64,000 nucleotides of DNA from Streptococcus mitis subsp. hohhotensis (GTDB lineage: Bacteria > Bacillota > Bacilli > Lactobacillales > Streptococcaceae): the NCBI RefSeq assembly GCF_000722775.1, contig NZ_JPFZ01000013.1:124001-188000 (forward strand), read 5' to 3'. Below are positions 55,870 to 64,000 of this stretch, in pieces. The notes beneath the pieces were generated by a model that was not told the origin of the DNA, made no database searches, and saw nothing but the letters and a program-made list of their open reading frames with translations. The position numbers and the translations under genes were made by a program. Numbering within the stretch: position 1 is the stretch's first letter; every line of letters starts with the position of its first letter.

Positions 55870-55911
55870 AAAAAGGGGCGAATCAGCAGTTAGTTCTTAC
55901 CTTTTCGCCCC
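55870..55911 (-). promoter_or_regulatory. hairpin with U-tract immediately before the ROK start
   Basis: On the minus strand GGGGCGAA (55904-55911) and TTCGCCCC (55875-55882) form a GC-rich stem, followed by TTTTT and the ROK ATG. It has the form of an intrinsic terminator or attenuator between GH38 and ROK-GH20. Confidence 0.7.
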
Positions 55912-55940
55912 TCCTTTCTCTTTATGTTTACTTTTTGAAA

Positions 55941-58586
55941 TTAAATTTCTTCTTTTTTGATAAATTCTGTACGAATCTCTTGTGGTGAAATGAGGCCTCT
56001 ATGAACTGGATATGGTCGTTCAAGTAGATCAAGGAAGAGATGTTGACTTTCCGGTACACGCACATTTTCACTACACATATTGTAGTAACGAAGGACATAG
56101 CCTTCTTCATTTTCAGCTACCTTAAAGGCAGTTGGGCAGATTTGCGGTATACTGAGAACAGAATGGCTCAAGAGGCTACCAGTCGCAGCCACGCTTCCTT
56201 CTTGTCTAGCAAGCTGAAGGCTGGTAAATGGTGTCTGCAAGGCTTTAGCACGACGATAGGCTGAGAAGCGTTCTTGGGCTTGGTGGCATTCAAGCGCAAA
56301 CTCGACTTCAAACTCACGCAAGCATTGTGCTTCTGGTGTTGGGAAGTAACCCCAGTCACCTAGCTCACCTGACGCACGCAGAATGGTCACTGCAATGGTG
56401 TCGTCTCCAAGGATTTCGTATTCATTCAATCCCTTGTTAGATACAGTCACACCTTTTTCATCGTCATACAGACTGACAAAGGCTTGTTGGTGTTGAGGAT
56501 TTTCAGGATTTTCCCATGAAGATGCTGGTTTGTTTGGTCGTGTCACCACCTCATAGATGCTTTCAGAATCATTGCTTGGACGCGTGTTATGAGTCTTGAC
56601 CAAGAGACGGATACGGTGGTCTTTGGCAGTGTTAGTAAAGCGAGTCTTGCAACGGATTTGTGGATTATCAACGAAGACAGTCATCTCTGTTTCAAGAGGA
56701 ATACTTATCAATTCTTCTGAACGTCCAGCTTCACGCTTCATAAACTCGATGATGCCTTTTTGCTCTTCTTCTAGCTTTTCATCTGCACTGACAGGCACGG
56801 TCAATTCATGTTTGAGCAAAATCTTAGCGTAGCGAGCTGTGTTTTCCAAGACCTCGTAGCCCTTAAGCTCTGCATAGATTGGCTCTGTTCCTTTTGGTTG
56901 GAAATAGATATACTCGTTTCCGATGTCACCACGGTCTTCGAAGCGGATAAAATCTTCATAGGCTTCGTGAGTTGTCTTGTCATAAACTGTGATGTTGTCA
57001 TCCACACTCACCGTTATAAATGGCGTATCAATCACTCCGTTTTGGTAAATACCGTCGCGGTGTTCTTGTTCTCCTTCCAGCAATTGGAAAGTTGTCCAAG
57101 AAAGCGGCGCTAGGTGAACTGGAATGGTCACGCGCACTTGTCGAGCGATACGAGCTTGGCGGAACTTGTCTTTTGGTAAATCGTACTCAAAATTAGCCCC
57201 AAGGTCTTCGATTTTAGCCTCTACAGGACGCCCATCCAAGTCCTCCACACGGTAACTTGGCAAGGTAAGAGCAGCCATCTTCTTGTAACCTTCTGTTGGG
57301 TGCAATTCCTTGAAATCACAAGTCGCAACATCAATCACTGTGCTGACAGTATCAACCTTATCATGCAAGCCTGTGTTAATGACAGTAAAGAGATAATCAC
57401 TTTGAGCCTTAGACGTAGCAATTTTACCCTTCCACTCATTAAGAAGATTGCTCTTAACAAAGGTTCCGACTTGGTTAACCTTGGCAAAACGAGTTTCCAT
57501 CTCACGGTGAACTTCGTCCACGCTACAGCCACAGATACTATCATGCGGCGCATTTTGCAAAAGAGTTTTCCAAGCATATGTCAACTGATCCTTGTGGTTA
57601 TGACCCCCAGTGATAATTGTCAAGGGTTCTACCACTTGCTCTAGGAGATTGCTATTTTCTTGGAAGGCTTGTTTGAGATAAATACGAGATGAAGAAGTGT
57701 TGGCAAGTGTGTACCAGCCGTCTGTTTCCTGACTGGTCAACTCACCTGTAACAGTCGATAACTGCTCTGGCAGGGCACTTTCCACGGCTTGGACATATTC
57801 ATCAAAAGAACTATGAACAAAGGTTACATCTGGGAAGAGTTCATTTGCCACACGAATGGCTTCGCTCAGATTTTTCTGTACAGGCTGATGGTCACATCCG
57901 TTCATCATCAACCATTGGTTGGTCGAAGCGTAGTCACGCACATCTGACAATTTTTGTTTCCAGAAGGTCAAGGCCTCATCTTTATCAACTGGGATTTCAT
58001 TCCCGTTACTGTACCAGTTGGCAAAGAGAATCCCAAGAACACGACTTCCGTCCGCACCCTGCCAGTACATTTCTGAAAACTGGGAAGTAAACTGCTCATC
58101 TTCGAGAACTTGGTTGTCAAATCCAATCGGCTTCACACCACGACCAAAGGCTGCCACATGAATGCCTGATTTTTGAAGGATTTGAGGAGCTTGTCCCATA
58201 TTTCCAAAGGTATCTGGGAAGTAACCAATCTGGGTTGATTTGCCCCATTTTGCACATTCTGCTTGACCAATCAATGTATTGCGAACATTGGCTTCACTGG
58301 AGATCAAGTAATCATCCTGCAAAATGTAAAAGGGACCAATCTTCAATTTTCCTTCGTCAATGTAGCGTTGGACTTTGTCGCGATTTTCCGGGCGAATCTC
58401 CAAGTAGTCATCAAGGACAATAGTTTGCCCATCTAAATGGAAACTCTTGAACTCAGGGTCATTTTCAAAGAGATCAAAAAGATTGTCAAATAATTCCACC
58501 AACTGCATACGGTGGCTTTCAAAAGGTAAGTACCACTCACGGTCCCAGTGACTATGTGAGATAATATGTACAACAACATTTTCCAT
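55941..58586 (-). CDS. GH38 alpha-mannosidase
   Basis: An 881-residue cytoplasmic glycosidase. The zinc-binding start is VVHIISHSHWDREWYLPFE (His and Asp ligands), the catalytic nucleophile Asp lies in IGYFPDTFGNMGQAP, and GGHNHKDQ provides another conserved region. A central helical domain and C-terminal beta domains follow, as in streptococcal GH38 enzymes that cleave alpha-1,3-mannose linkages. The start at 58586 has GAGG upstream; a longer frame begins five codons earlier. It sits between GH125 and ROK. Confidence 0.9.
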   Translation of the reverse strand: MENVVVHIISHSHWDREWYLPFESHRMQLVELFDNLFDLFENDPEFKSFHLDGQTIVLDDYLEIRPENRDKVQRYIDEGKLKIGPFYILQDDYLISSEANVRNTLIGQAECAKWGKSTQIGYFPDTFGNMGQAPQILQKSGIHVAAFGRGVKPIGFDNQVLEDEQFTSQFSEMYWQGADGSRVLGILFANWYSNGNEIPVDKDEALTFWKQKLSDVRDYASTNQWLMMNGCDHQPVQKNLSEAIRVANELFPDVTFVHSSFDEYVQAVESALPEQLSTVTGELTSQETDGWYTLANTSSSRIYLKQAFQENSNLLEQVVEPLTIITGGHNHKDQLTYAWKTLLQNAPHDSICGCSVDEVHREMETRFAKVNQVGTFVKSNLLNEWKGKIATSKAQSDYLFTVINTGLHDKVDTVSTVIDVATCDFKELHPTEGYKKMAALTLPSYRVEDLDGRPVEAKIEDLGANFEYDLPKDKFRQARIARQVRVTIPVHLAPLSWTTFQLLEGEQEHRDGIYQNGVIDTPFITVSVDDNITVYDKTTHEAYEDFIRFEDRGDIGNEYIYFQPKGTEPIYAELKGYEVLENTARYAKILLKHELTVPVSADEKLEEEQKGIIEFMKREAGRSEELISIPLETEMTVFVDNPQIRCKTRFTNTAKDHRIRLLVKTHNTRPSNDSESIYEVVTRPNKPASSWENPENPQHQQAFVSLYDDEKGVTVSNKGLNEYEILGDDTIAVTILRASGELGDWGYFPTPEAQCLREFEVEFALECHQAQERFSAYRRAKALQTPFTSLQLARQEGSVAATGSLLSHSVLSIPQICPTAFKVAENEEGYVLRYYNMCSENVRVPESQHLFLDLLERPYPVHRGLISPQEIRTEFIKKEEI

Positions 58587-58619
58587 GAAGTAAAACCTCA
58601 TTCTAAATTTAAATTTTTA

Positions 58620-58635
58620 TTGTTAACGTTTTAAA
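58620..58635. promoter_or_regulatory. cre-like site between GH125 and GH38
   Basis: Read on the minus strand, TTTAAAACGTTAACAA matches the cre consensus at all defined positions except one (T for G at position 3). It lies upstream of the GH38 start. A short hairpin (GATTCTT/AAGAATC, 58647-58663) is adjacent. Confidence 0.5.
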
Positions 58636-58684
58636 TGTAAATTTGTGATTCTTTCCAAGAATCAGTTGCGCTAAAGCGAGCTCC

Positions 58685-59965
58685 TTAACGGATATCCAAG
58701 TAATCCAAGACCAATTCACAGAACATCATGTTAGCCCAAGAGAACCATTCACGAGAATAAAGAGTTGGGTCATCCACGTGGAAGCTTTCGTGCATAACAC
58801 CTGTACCACCATCGCAAGCAACCAGCTGATCCAGCAAGAATTTTTTCTCTACCTTATCTCTTGTTGTCAAACCTTGGATAGAAAGGGCGATTGGCCAGAT
58901 ATAGCGATAGAAGGTATGAGAACTTCCGAGACCGCTAGCGTATTCTCCTTGGTAGAAATATGGATTTTCAGGGCTCAGAATGGTACGACGAGTTGCTTGA
59001 TACACTTCATCGTTGACATCGCAGTAGCCCAGATAAGGTGCAGACAACAAACTTGGTACGTTTGGATCATCCATGATGCTGGCATTTCCTAGACCATCCA
59101 CTTCAAAGGCATAAATCTTTTCGCCCTTGCTGTTGCTTGTGTAGGCGTAGTTTTCGATGCCTTCTTGGATCTCCGCTTTGAGACGCTTAGCATCAGCAAT
59201 AATACTCTCGCTATCAGCTAGGTCTAGTTCTGCAAAGATTTCTTGGACATAACCCAAGACTACTACAGCAAACATATTTGACGGAATCAAGTAACTATAC
59301 TGACAGCAGTCATCGCTCGGACGAAAGGCTGACCAAGTCATACCTGTCACTGCAAAATCAGGGCCAAAGCCATCATTTACCAAGGTATCTTCCTTGCGGT
59401 CCGTATCCCGGACAAAACGATAAGGAGAGTTCTTGTGGTCTTGTTCTACCGTCCACAGATGGAGAATTTCCTTAGTCGCTGTGACAAAAGTTTCATCAAA
59501 TTGACTAGTCTCGCCAGTTTCTTTCCAGAGGAGATAAGCCAACTGCAAAGGATAGCAAAGCGAGTCCACCTCATACTTGCGTTCCCAAATCCAGCCATTA
59601 AGGTCTGTGTGGTCGGTCTCGTGGTGCCCCTTCCAGTTTTCCTCAATGTTAAAGGAATTTGCATAAGGATCCTTGAGAATCAAGGTCATCTGACGTTTAA
59701 CCAAACCTGCAATGGTCTGACGCAGGAGGGCATCTTTTTTAGCCACATGAAGGTAGGGTCTGAGTTGGGCTGTCGAATCCCGAAGCCACATAGCAGGAAT
59801 ATCCCCTGTGAGCACAAAGGTTGAACCATCTTCTAGGATTTCAACCGTATTGTCCAAGGTGTCGGTGTAGCAACGCTCGAAAACATCCACCCACTCTGGA
59901 TGGTCCTTAGCCCGCTCTGCCACTTCATCTAGCCAGTCTCTAACAATTTCTTTTGAATAAATCAT
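58685..59965 (-). CDS. GH125 exo-alpha-1,6-mannosidase
   Basis: A 426-residue (alpha/alpha)6-barrel glycosidase without signal peptide. Family features include GDIPAMWLRDSTAQLRPYL near the N terminus, GFGPDFAVTGMTWSAFRPSDD and the C-terminal GGTGVMHESFHVDDP, which carry the acidic catalytic residues. Pneumococcal GH125 is known to release mannose from alpha-1,6-linked glycans. The start at 59965 (MIYSKEIVRDW) follows AGAGGATA. It heads GH125-GH38-ROK-GH20. Confidence 0.9.
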   Translation of the reverse strand: MIYSKEIVRDWLDEVAERAKDHPEWVDVFERCYTDTLDNTVEILEDGSTFVLTGDIPAMWLRDSTAQLRPYLHVAKKDALLRQTIAGLVKRQMTLILKDPYANSFNIEENWKGHHETDHTDLNGWIWERKYEVDSLCYPLQLAYLLWKETGETSQFDETFVTATKEILHLWTVEQDHKNSPYRFVRDTDRKEDTLVNDGFGPDFAVTGMTWSAFRPSDDCCQYSYLIPSNMFAVVVLGYVQEIFAELDLADSESIIADAKRLKAEIQEGIENYAYTSNSKGEKIYAFEVDGLGNASIMDDPNVPSLLSAPYLGYCDVNDEVYQATRRTILSPENPYFYQGEYASGLGSSHTFYRYIWPIALSIQGLTTRDKVEKKFLLDQLVACDGGTGVMHESFHVDDPTLYSREWFSWANMMFCELVLDYLDIR

Positions 59966-60135
59966 CGTGCAGTATCCTCTTTCAAACAAGCTTCATTTTC
60001 AGTATATAGCTTTTGAGACAGAAAATACATACACAAATGATAGTCATTTTTCTACAAAATAGTTATCTTTGAAACTCCTTTTCTAAAGGTTATCTTTTTC
60101 TGATATAATGTAGAAAAACAGCTAAAGGAAAGACT

Positions 60136-62232
60136 ATGAAACCACTACTTGAAACCATCGATACCCGCTTTGGTACTGCCAGCAAGCATGCCTTTTCTCG
60201 GGGAAATACCCTGCCATACACAGGCGTTCCTTTTGGGATGAATTACTTTGTACCCCAGACCAGTGACCAGGAAGGATCTTGGTTTTTCGATCCGCATCTG
60301 CCCATCTTTCAGGGAATTCGATTGACCCATCAGCCCAGTCCTTGGATTGGGGACTATTCTTGGCTCCTTCTGACACCTGTCACAGGCCAGCTAGGTGGAG
60401 ACAGCCTCTTCCATCGTCAGTCTTCCTATGATATGGATAAGGCCTCTTTCCAACCTCATTATCTGAAAATTTTCTCCCTGCGCTATCAGATTGAAAGCCA
60501 GCTCACACCGACTTGCTACGGTGCTTCTATTCGTTTGGAGCAAAAGCAAGGCAAAGCCCTCTCCCTCTATCTCCACGCAGCAGATGAACTGACAGTAGAG
60601 CAAGTAGATAAGAGGAATCTTGCCCTGCGACAAGAAGGTAAAACTGAAACCAACAAAAATCCACTGATACGGTTCACTTCTCTGCAAATAAACACGGATA
60701 TTCTTGCTGTTAGCCAAGAAGGTGGAGACTGGCGAATCGACTTAGCAGATAGCCATGCTGAGATTCAGCTAGCCACTTCTTTCATCTCCCCTTCTCAAGC
60801 ACTACTCAATCTACCCCAAGAAGATTTTGATAGCTGTAAAGCAAGTGCCCAAGCGGACTGGGAAAATCTTCTCCATCGTTTTGACGTTATCGAGACAGGA
60901 GAGGCTGACAGAACCTTCTTTGACCACTGCCTTTACAGACTCTTCCTATTTCCTCAAACTTTTTATGAGATTGATGAATCAGGGCAAGCCATCCACATGG
61001 ATCTGGCTACTGGCACTGTCAAGCCCGGTGTCCTCTTCAGCAACAATGGTTTCTGGGATACCTTCCGCACCACCTTCCCCCTCTTTGCCCTTGTCATACC
61101 GGAACACTATCACCGCTTTTTAGAAGGTTTCCTCAATAGCTACCGCGATACTGGTTTTCTTCCAAAATGGCTGGCTCCAGATGAACGTGGCATGATGCCA
61201 GGTACACTTTTAGACGGTATTATAGCAGATAGCGCCTGCAAGGACATGGCTCCCGACTTGGAAGAAGAACTCCTCCAAGCTATGCTCGAAACAGCCAGCA
61301 AGGCCGATCCTCTCGGCATCAATGGCCGCCACGGACTAGCCCAATACCAAGAATTAGGTTATCTCTCTACCGACCACCACGAAAGTGTCAGTCACACTCT
61401 TGACTATGCCTATAGCGACTTTTGTATCGCCAGCTGTGCCGAAAAACTAGGGAAAATAGCAATCGCTGAAACCTACAAGACTGCATCACAAAATTACCGC
61501 CATCTATTTGATCCTGAGACAGGTTACATGAGAGCGCGAGACAGCCAAGGTAACTTCCGCCCTGACTTTTCTCCTTATAGTTGGGGACGCGACTATGCCG
61601 AATGCTCTACCATCCAAGCAACTTTAGGTGTCCTCCACGACATCCCAGGCTTGATCCAGCTTATGGGTGGAAAAGAAGCCTTTAACAACTATCTTTTAAA
61701 AGCCTGTCAGGAGGCTCCCCTCTTTGAGACAACAGGCTATGGTTACGAAATTCACGAAATGAGCGAAATGGCTACTGCTCCTTTTGGGCAACTCGCCATT
61801 TCTAACCAACCTAGCTTCCACATTCCTTATCTATTCCGTTACAGCAACTACCCTGACTACACTGCCCTTCTCATCAAGACGCTCCGTCAGAAGGCCTTTC
61901 ACCCAAGTTGGGAAGCCTATCCTGGCGATGAAGACAATGGCAGTCTCTCAGCCTGGTACATCTGGTCAGCTCTCGGATTTTATCCGACCTGTCCAGGAAA
62001 ACCAAGCTATGATCTCGGAATCCCTCTCTTTAATCACCTCCGTATCTACCTAGCTAAAGAAAATAAATGGCTAGATATTCATACTAAGCAAAACCACAAC
62101 CATTTTAACTTTGTCAAAGAATGCCGACTGGACACAACTCTAGTATCAACTATTCAACACCAAGACCTCCTAAAAGCTGATCAGCTAACCTTCACCCTCA
62201 GCTGGTTACCAAGTCAGCTGTCCACTTCCTGA
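60136..62232 (+). CDS. GH92 alpha-1,2-mannosidase
   Basis: A 698-residue enzyme without signal peptide. The N-terminal beta domain (about 1-215) begins KPLLETIDTRFGTASKHAFSRG, and the catalytic helical barrel contains NNGFWDTFRTTFPL, YAYSDFCIA and the Glu/Asp-rich PGDEDNGSLSAWYIWSALGF region that binds calcium and holds the general acid and base. It removes alpha-1,2-mannose from high-mannose chains. It is divergent from GH125, with a TATAAT near 60104, and ends in a strong terminator. Confidence 0.88.
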   Translation: MKPLLETIDTRFGTASKHAFSRGNTLPYTGVPFGMNYFVPQTSDQEGSWFFDPHLPIFQGIRLTHQPSPWIGDYSWLLLTPVTGQLGGDSLFHRQSSYDMDKASFQPHYLKIFSLRYQIESQLTPTCYGASIRLEQKQGKALSLYLHAADELTVEQVDKRNLALRQEGKTETNKNPLIRFTSLQINTDILAVSQEGGDWRIDLADSHAEIQLATSFISPSQALLNLPQEDFDSCKASAQADWENLLHRFDVIETGEADRTFFDHCLYRLFLFPQTFYEIDESGQAIHMDLATGTVKPGVLFSNNGFWDTFRTTFPLFALVIPEHYHRFLEGFLNSYRDTGFLPKWLAPDERGMMPGTLLDGIIADSACKDMAPDLEEELLQAMLETASKADPLGINGRHGLAQYQELGYLSTDHHESVSHTLDYAYSDFCIASCAEKLGKIAIAETYKTASQNYRHLFDPETGYMRARDSQGNFRPDFSPYSWGRDYAECSTIQATLGVLHDIPGLIQLMGGKEAFNNYLLKACQEAPLFETTGYGYEIHEMSEMATAPFGQLAISNQPSFHIPYLFRYSNYPDYTALLIKTLRQKAFHPSWEAYPGDEDNGSLSAWYIWSALGFYPTCPGKPSYDLGIPLFNHLRIYLAKENKWLDIHTKQNHNHFNFVKECRLDTTLVSTIQHQDLLKADQLTFTLSWLPSQLSTS

Positions 62233-62238
62233 AATACA

Positions 62239-62274
62239 AAAATCTCCTAGCAGACTTTCCTGCTAGGAGATTTT
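62239..62274. terminator. bidirectional terminator after GH92
   Basis: AAAATCTCCTAGCAG and CTGCTAGGAGATTTT form a perfect 15-bp stem with a six-base loop and flanking A and T runs. It serves both GH92 and the convergent surface protein gene. Confidence 0.93.
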
Positions 62275-62345
62275 CTTATGAGAGGTACTTGCTTAAGCTT
62301 TGAAAATCGGATTTATCATCTGATGTTTATCAAACAATCTACCAA

Positions 62346-64000
62346 TTAAGCTTCTTCGTCTTCTTTACGACGACGGCCTGCAAGACCAAGACCAAGTAAT
62401 GCACTTGCGGCAGCTGCTACCATAGCTACAGTAGAATCTGCTGTACCTGTATTTGGCAACTCTTTAGCTGCTTTACGCGCATTTGCTTGTGCTGATGCTG
62501 TTTGACCAGCATTAGCCGCTGCTTGAGTTGTAGCTGGAGCTACAGCTGGTGTTTGAGCAGCTTGGTCGTTAGCTGGAGTTGCATGATCAGTTGATGGAGC
62601 AACTTTCGCCATGAAGTCTTCGATACGTTTAACCATTGCATCCACTTCTGCTTGAGTTGCGTCTGCATTAGCAAGTACTTTCTTAGCATCTGCTGATAAT
62701 GCATTCGCTTCTTTTGCAGTTTCTGCATCAAGTTTAGCTGATTCTTTAATGATCAATTCATCTAATTGATGGATAGCACCTTCTAACTTAGCTTTATTCA
62801 CTTTTGCATCAGTGTTATTAGCTGCGTTATTGTCAGAAGTTCCGTTACCGTTACCACTGTTATTGCCTCCACCATTTGATGGTACATATGGACGTTGTTT
62901 AAAGATATCTTTAGCTACGATTGTGTAAACTTTACCATCTTTAGTAATTACAGTTGCGTTTCCTGCTTTGTCGAAGATAACTTCTACTACATCAGCATTT
63001 GCTCCTTTAATCTTAGCTTTTGCAGCTTCTTTTTCTGCATCTGTTAAGTTATTGAAGTCTGCTACTGTTTCTTTTTCGAAGTCAACGTTGATGTTTTCAC
63101 CATTGTTCTTAGCTGCAACATCTTTAGCATCTTTAACTAATTGAGCTGCTGGAATTGTTGCTGTCTTACCTTCTGGAGTTGTTACTGTCGCATTTCCGTT
63201 TTCGTCTACTACTACAGTTGATCCTGGGTTGACTGCTTTAATTGATTCTTTAACTTTTTCAATTTCATCAGCTGTTAATTTAGCTTTATCTCCAACTAAC
63301 ACTCTAGTTGCTGGTGTATTTACACCATTTTGTTGAGTTGGATCAGTTAATTTATCTTCTGGAATTACTAAGTCAAGTTCTGGGATTACTAATACTGTTC
63401 CATCACCTTTAGTAACGATTACATCACCTTTATCATTTACTACTACAGTTGATCCTGGGTTTACATCCTCTACTGCTTTCTTAACTTTTGCTTTTTCTTC
63501 ATCTGTTAAGTTAGCTGGATCTTTAACTACTGTCTTAGTTGCTGGTGTATTTGCTCCATTTCCTGCATTTGCTTTACCTGCGTCTGATGCTGACTTAGTT
63601 AAGTCTGTTGCTGGAATTGTTGCTGTTTTGCCTTCTGGTGTTGTTACTGTTGCGTTTCCTTTATCGTCTACTACAACTTTAGATCCTGGGTTTACTGCTT
63701 TAACTTTATCTTCGATCGCTTTCTTCTCAGCGTCTGTTAAGTTAGCTGGATCTTTAACTTCTACCTTAGCTGCTGGTGTGTTTACTGCATTTCCTGCATT
63801 TGCTTTACCTGCATCTGCTGCTGACTTAGTTACGGCTGCTGCTGGAATTACGGCTGTATTGCCTTCTGGTGTTGTTACTGTTGCGTTTCCTTTATCGTCT
63901 ACTACAACTTTAGATCCTGGGTTTACTGCTTTAACTTTATCTTCGATCGCTTTCTTCTCAGCGTCTGTTAAGTTAGCTGGATCTTTAACTTCTACCTTAG
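62346..64000 (-). CDS. LPXTG-anchored repetitive surface protein (5' end outside window)
   Basis: The frame is open from the stop at 62346 to the window edge (about 551 codons seen, start missing). Five 77-residue units of the pattern VKDPANLTDAEKKAIEDKVK ... KAVNPGSKVVVDDKGNATVT ... follow one another: the three N-terminal ones are nearly identical 231-bp repeats (period seen at 63521, 63752 and at the edge), the next two diverged. A further variant (about 62900-63100), a Gly/Asn-rich linker and a helical Ala-rich region come next. The end has LPNTG, a membrane helix (about 25 residues) and RRRKEDEEA, so sortase A anchors it to the wall. A surface or adhesion role is inference. Confidence 0.88.
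   Translation of the reverse strand, partial: KVEVKDPANLTDAEKKAIEDKVKAVNPGSKVVVDDKGNATVTTPEGNTAVIPAAAVTKSAADAGKANAGNAVNTPAAKVEVKDPANLTDAEKKAIEDKVKAVNPGSKVVVDDKGNATVTTPEGKTATIPATDLTKSASDAGKANAGNGANTPATKTVVKDPANLTDEEKAKVKKAVEDVNPGSTVVVNDKGDVIVTKGDGTVLVIPELDLVIPEDKLTDPTQQNGVNTPATRVLVGDKAKLTADEIEKVKESIKAVNPGSTVVVDENGNATVTTPEGKTATIPAAQLVKDAKDVAAKNNGENINVDFEKETVADFNNLTDAEKEAAKAKIKGANADVVEVIFDKAGNATVITKDGKVYTIVAKDIFKQRPYVPSNGGGNNSGNGNGTSDNNAANNTDAKVNKAKLEGAIHQLDELIIKESAKLDAETAKEANALSADAKKVLANADATQAEVDAMVKRIEDFMAKVAPSTDHATPANDQAAQTPAVAPATTQAAANAGQTASAQANARKAAKELPNTGTADSTVAMVAAAASALLGLGLAGRRRKEDEEA

Noticed and set aside
62540-62731. 63-codon ORF inside the surface protein
   Set aside because: An alternative frame of the Ala-rich region with no initiation signals.
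63521-64000. Regular 231-bp repeats suggestive of an array
   Set aside because: They are coding repeats in a continuous frame with 77-codon units, not CRISPR: no short repeat/spacer structure.

Overview
The window looks like chromosomal DNA of a mitis-group Streptococcus (S. mitis, S. pseudopneumoniae or S. pneumoniae). It is low in GC. Gene order from about 0.2 to 53 kb follows, in reverse, the pneumococcal block I recall as SP_0153 down to SP_0090. It carries RUP-like intergenic repeats and streptococcal regulatory motifs (MET-box, Rgg/SHP, cre). Species assignment is inference. No rRNA, tRNA, insertion sequence or CRISPR array was seen.

0-7 kb is amino-acid transport: an ECF-type S component, the methionine ABC transporter (metQ, an M20 peptidase, metN, metI) behind a perfect MET-box, a second amino-acid binding lipoprotein and AzlCD. 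7-11.2 kb is a peptide-signalling island: an Rgg regulator, a 25-codon SHP pheromone gene, a double-glycine peptide of the VP1 type, two CPBP membrane proteases and an MFS exporter. The shp and vp1 promoters are exact mirror images with matching operators. 11.3-19.8 kb is housekeeping: tsaD-rimI-tsaB (t6A), rpoY-rnjA, mnmG, a NUDIX hydrolase and mnmA.

19.9-27.5 kb is an accessory bacteriocin island: a C39-peptidase ABC exporter, a small unknown protein, an HlyD-like accessory protein and two bacteriocin/membrane-protein pairs built on a duplicated promoter-plus-leader cassette. Upstream lie a PlcR/TprA-type TPR regulator and, downstream of it in the same orientation, an unlisted 47-codon peptide gene with a perfect sigma-A promoter. 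This regulator/peptide/bacteriocin set is the best candidate for an undescribed system. A 27-codon remnant of a LysM/transglycosylase gene marks the island edge.

27.8-31.3 kb holds argH, argG and an amino-acid binding lipoprotein. 31.4-36.3 kb holds a second Rgg-type regulator divergent from a bacteriocin-associated integral membrane protein/ABC set with two small membrane ORFs. 36.3-49.1 kb holds a LysM cell-wall protein, L-serine dehydratase (sdaAB/AA), a HAD phosphatase, a CapD-like dehydratase, a GT2 transferase, an MFS transporter, a PadR-DUF1700-DUF4097 envelope module and TrhO.

49.3-62.2 kb is an N-glycan utilisation locus. A sugar ABC transporter (ngtS and two permeases) sits beside four cytoplasmic glycosidases (GH20, GH38, GH125, GH92) and a ROK protein. 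In pneumococcus these are, from memory, two distant loci. The promoter carries a perfect cre site, one permease gene has a frameshift in a poly-A tract, and a 15/16 parS match lies after the GH20 terminator. The window ends inside a repeat-rich LPXTG surface protein (three 231-bp tandem repeats plus two diverged units) whose 5' end is outside.
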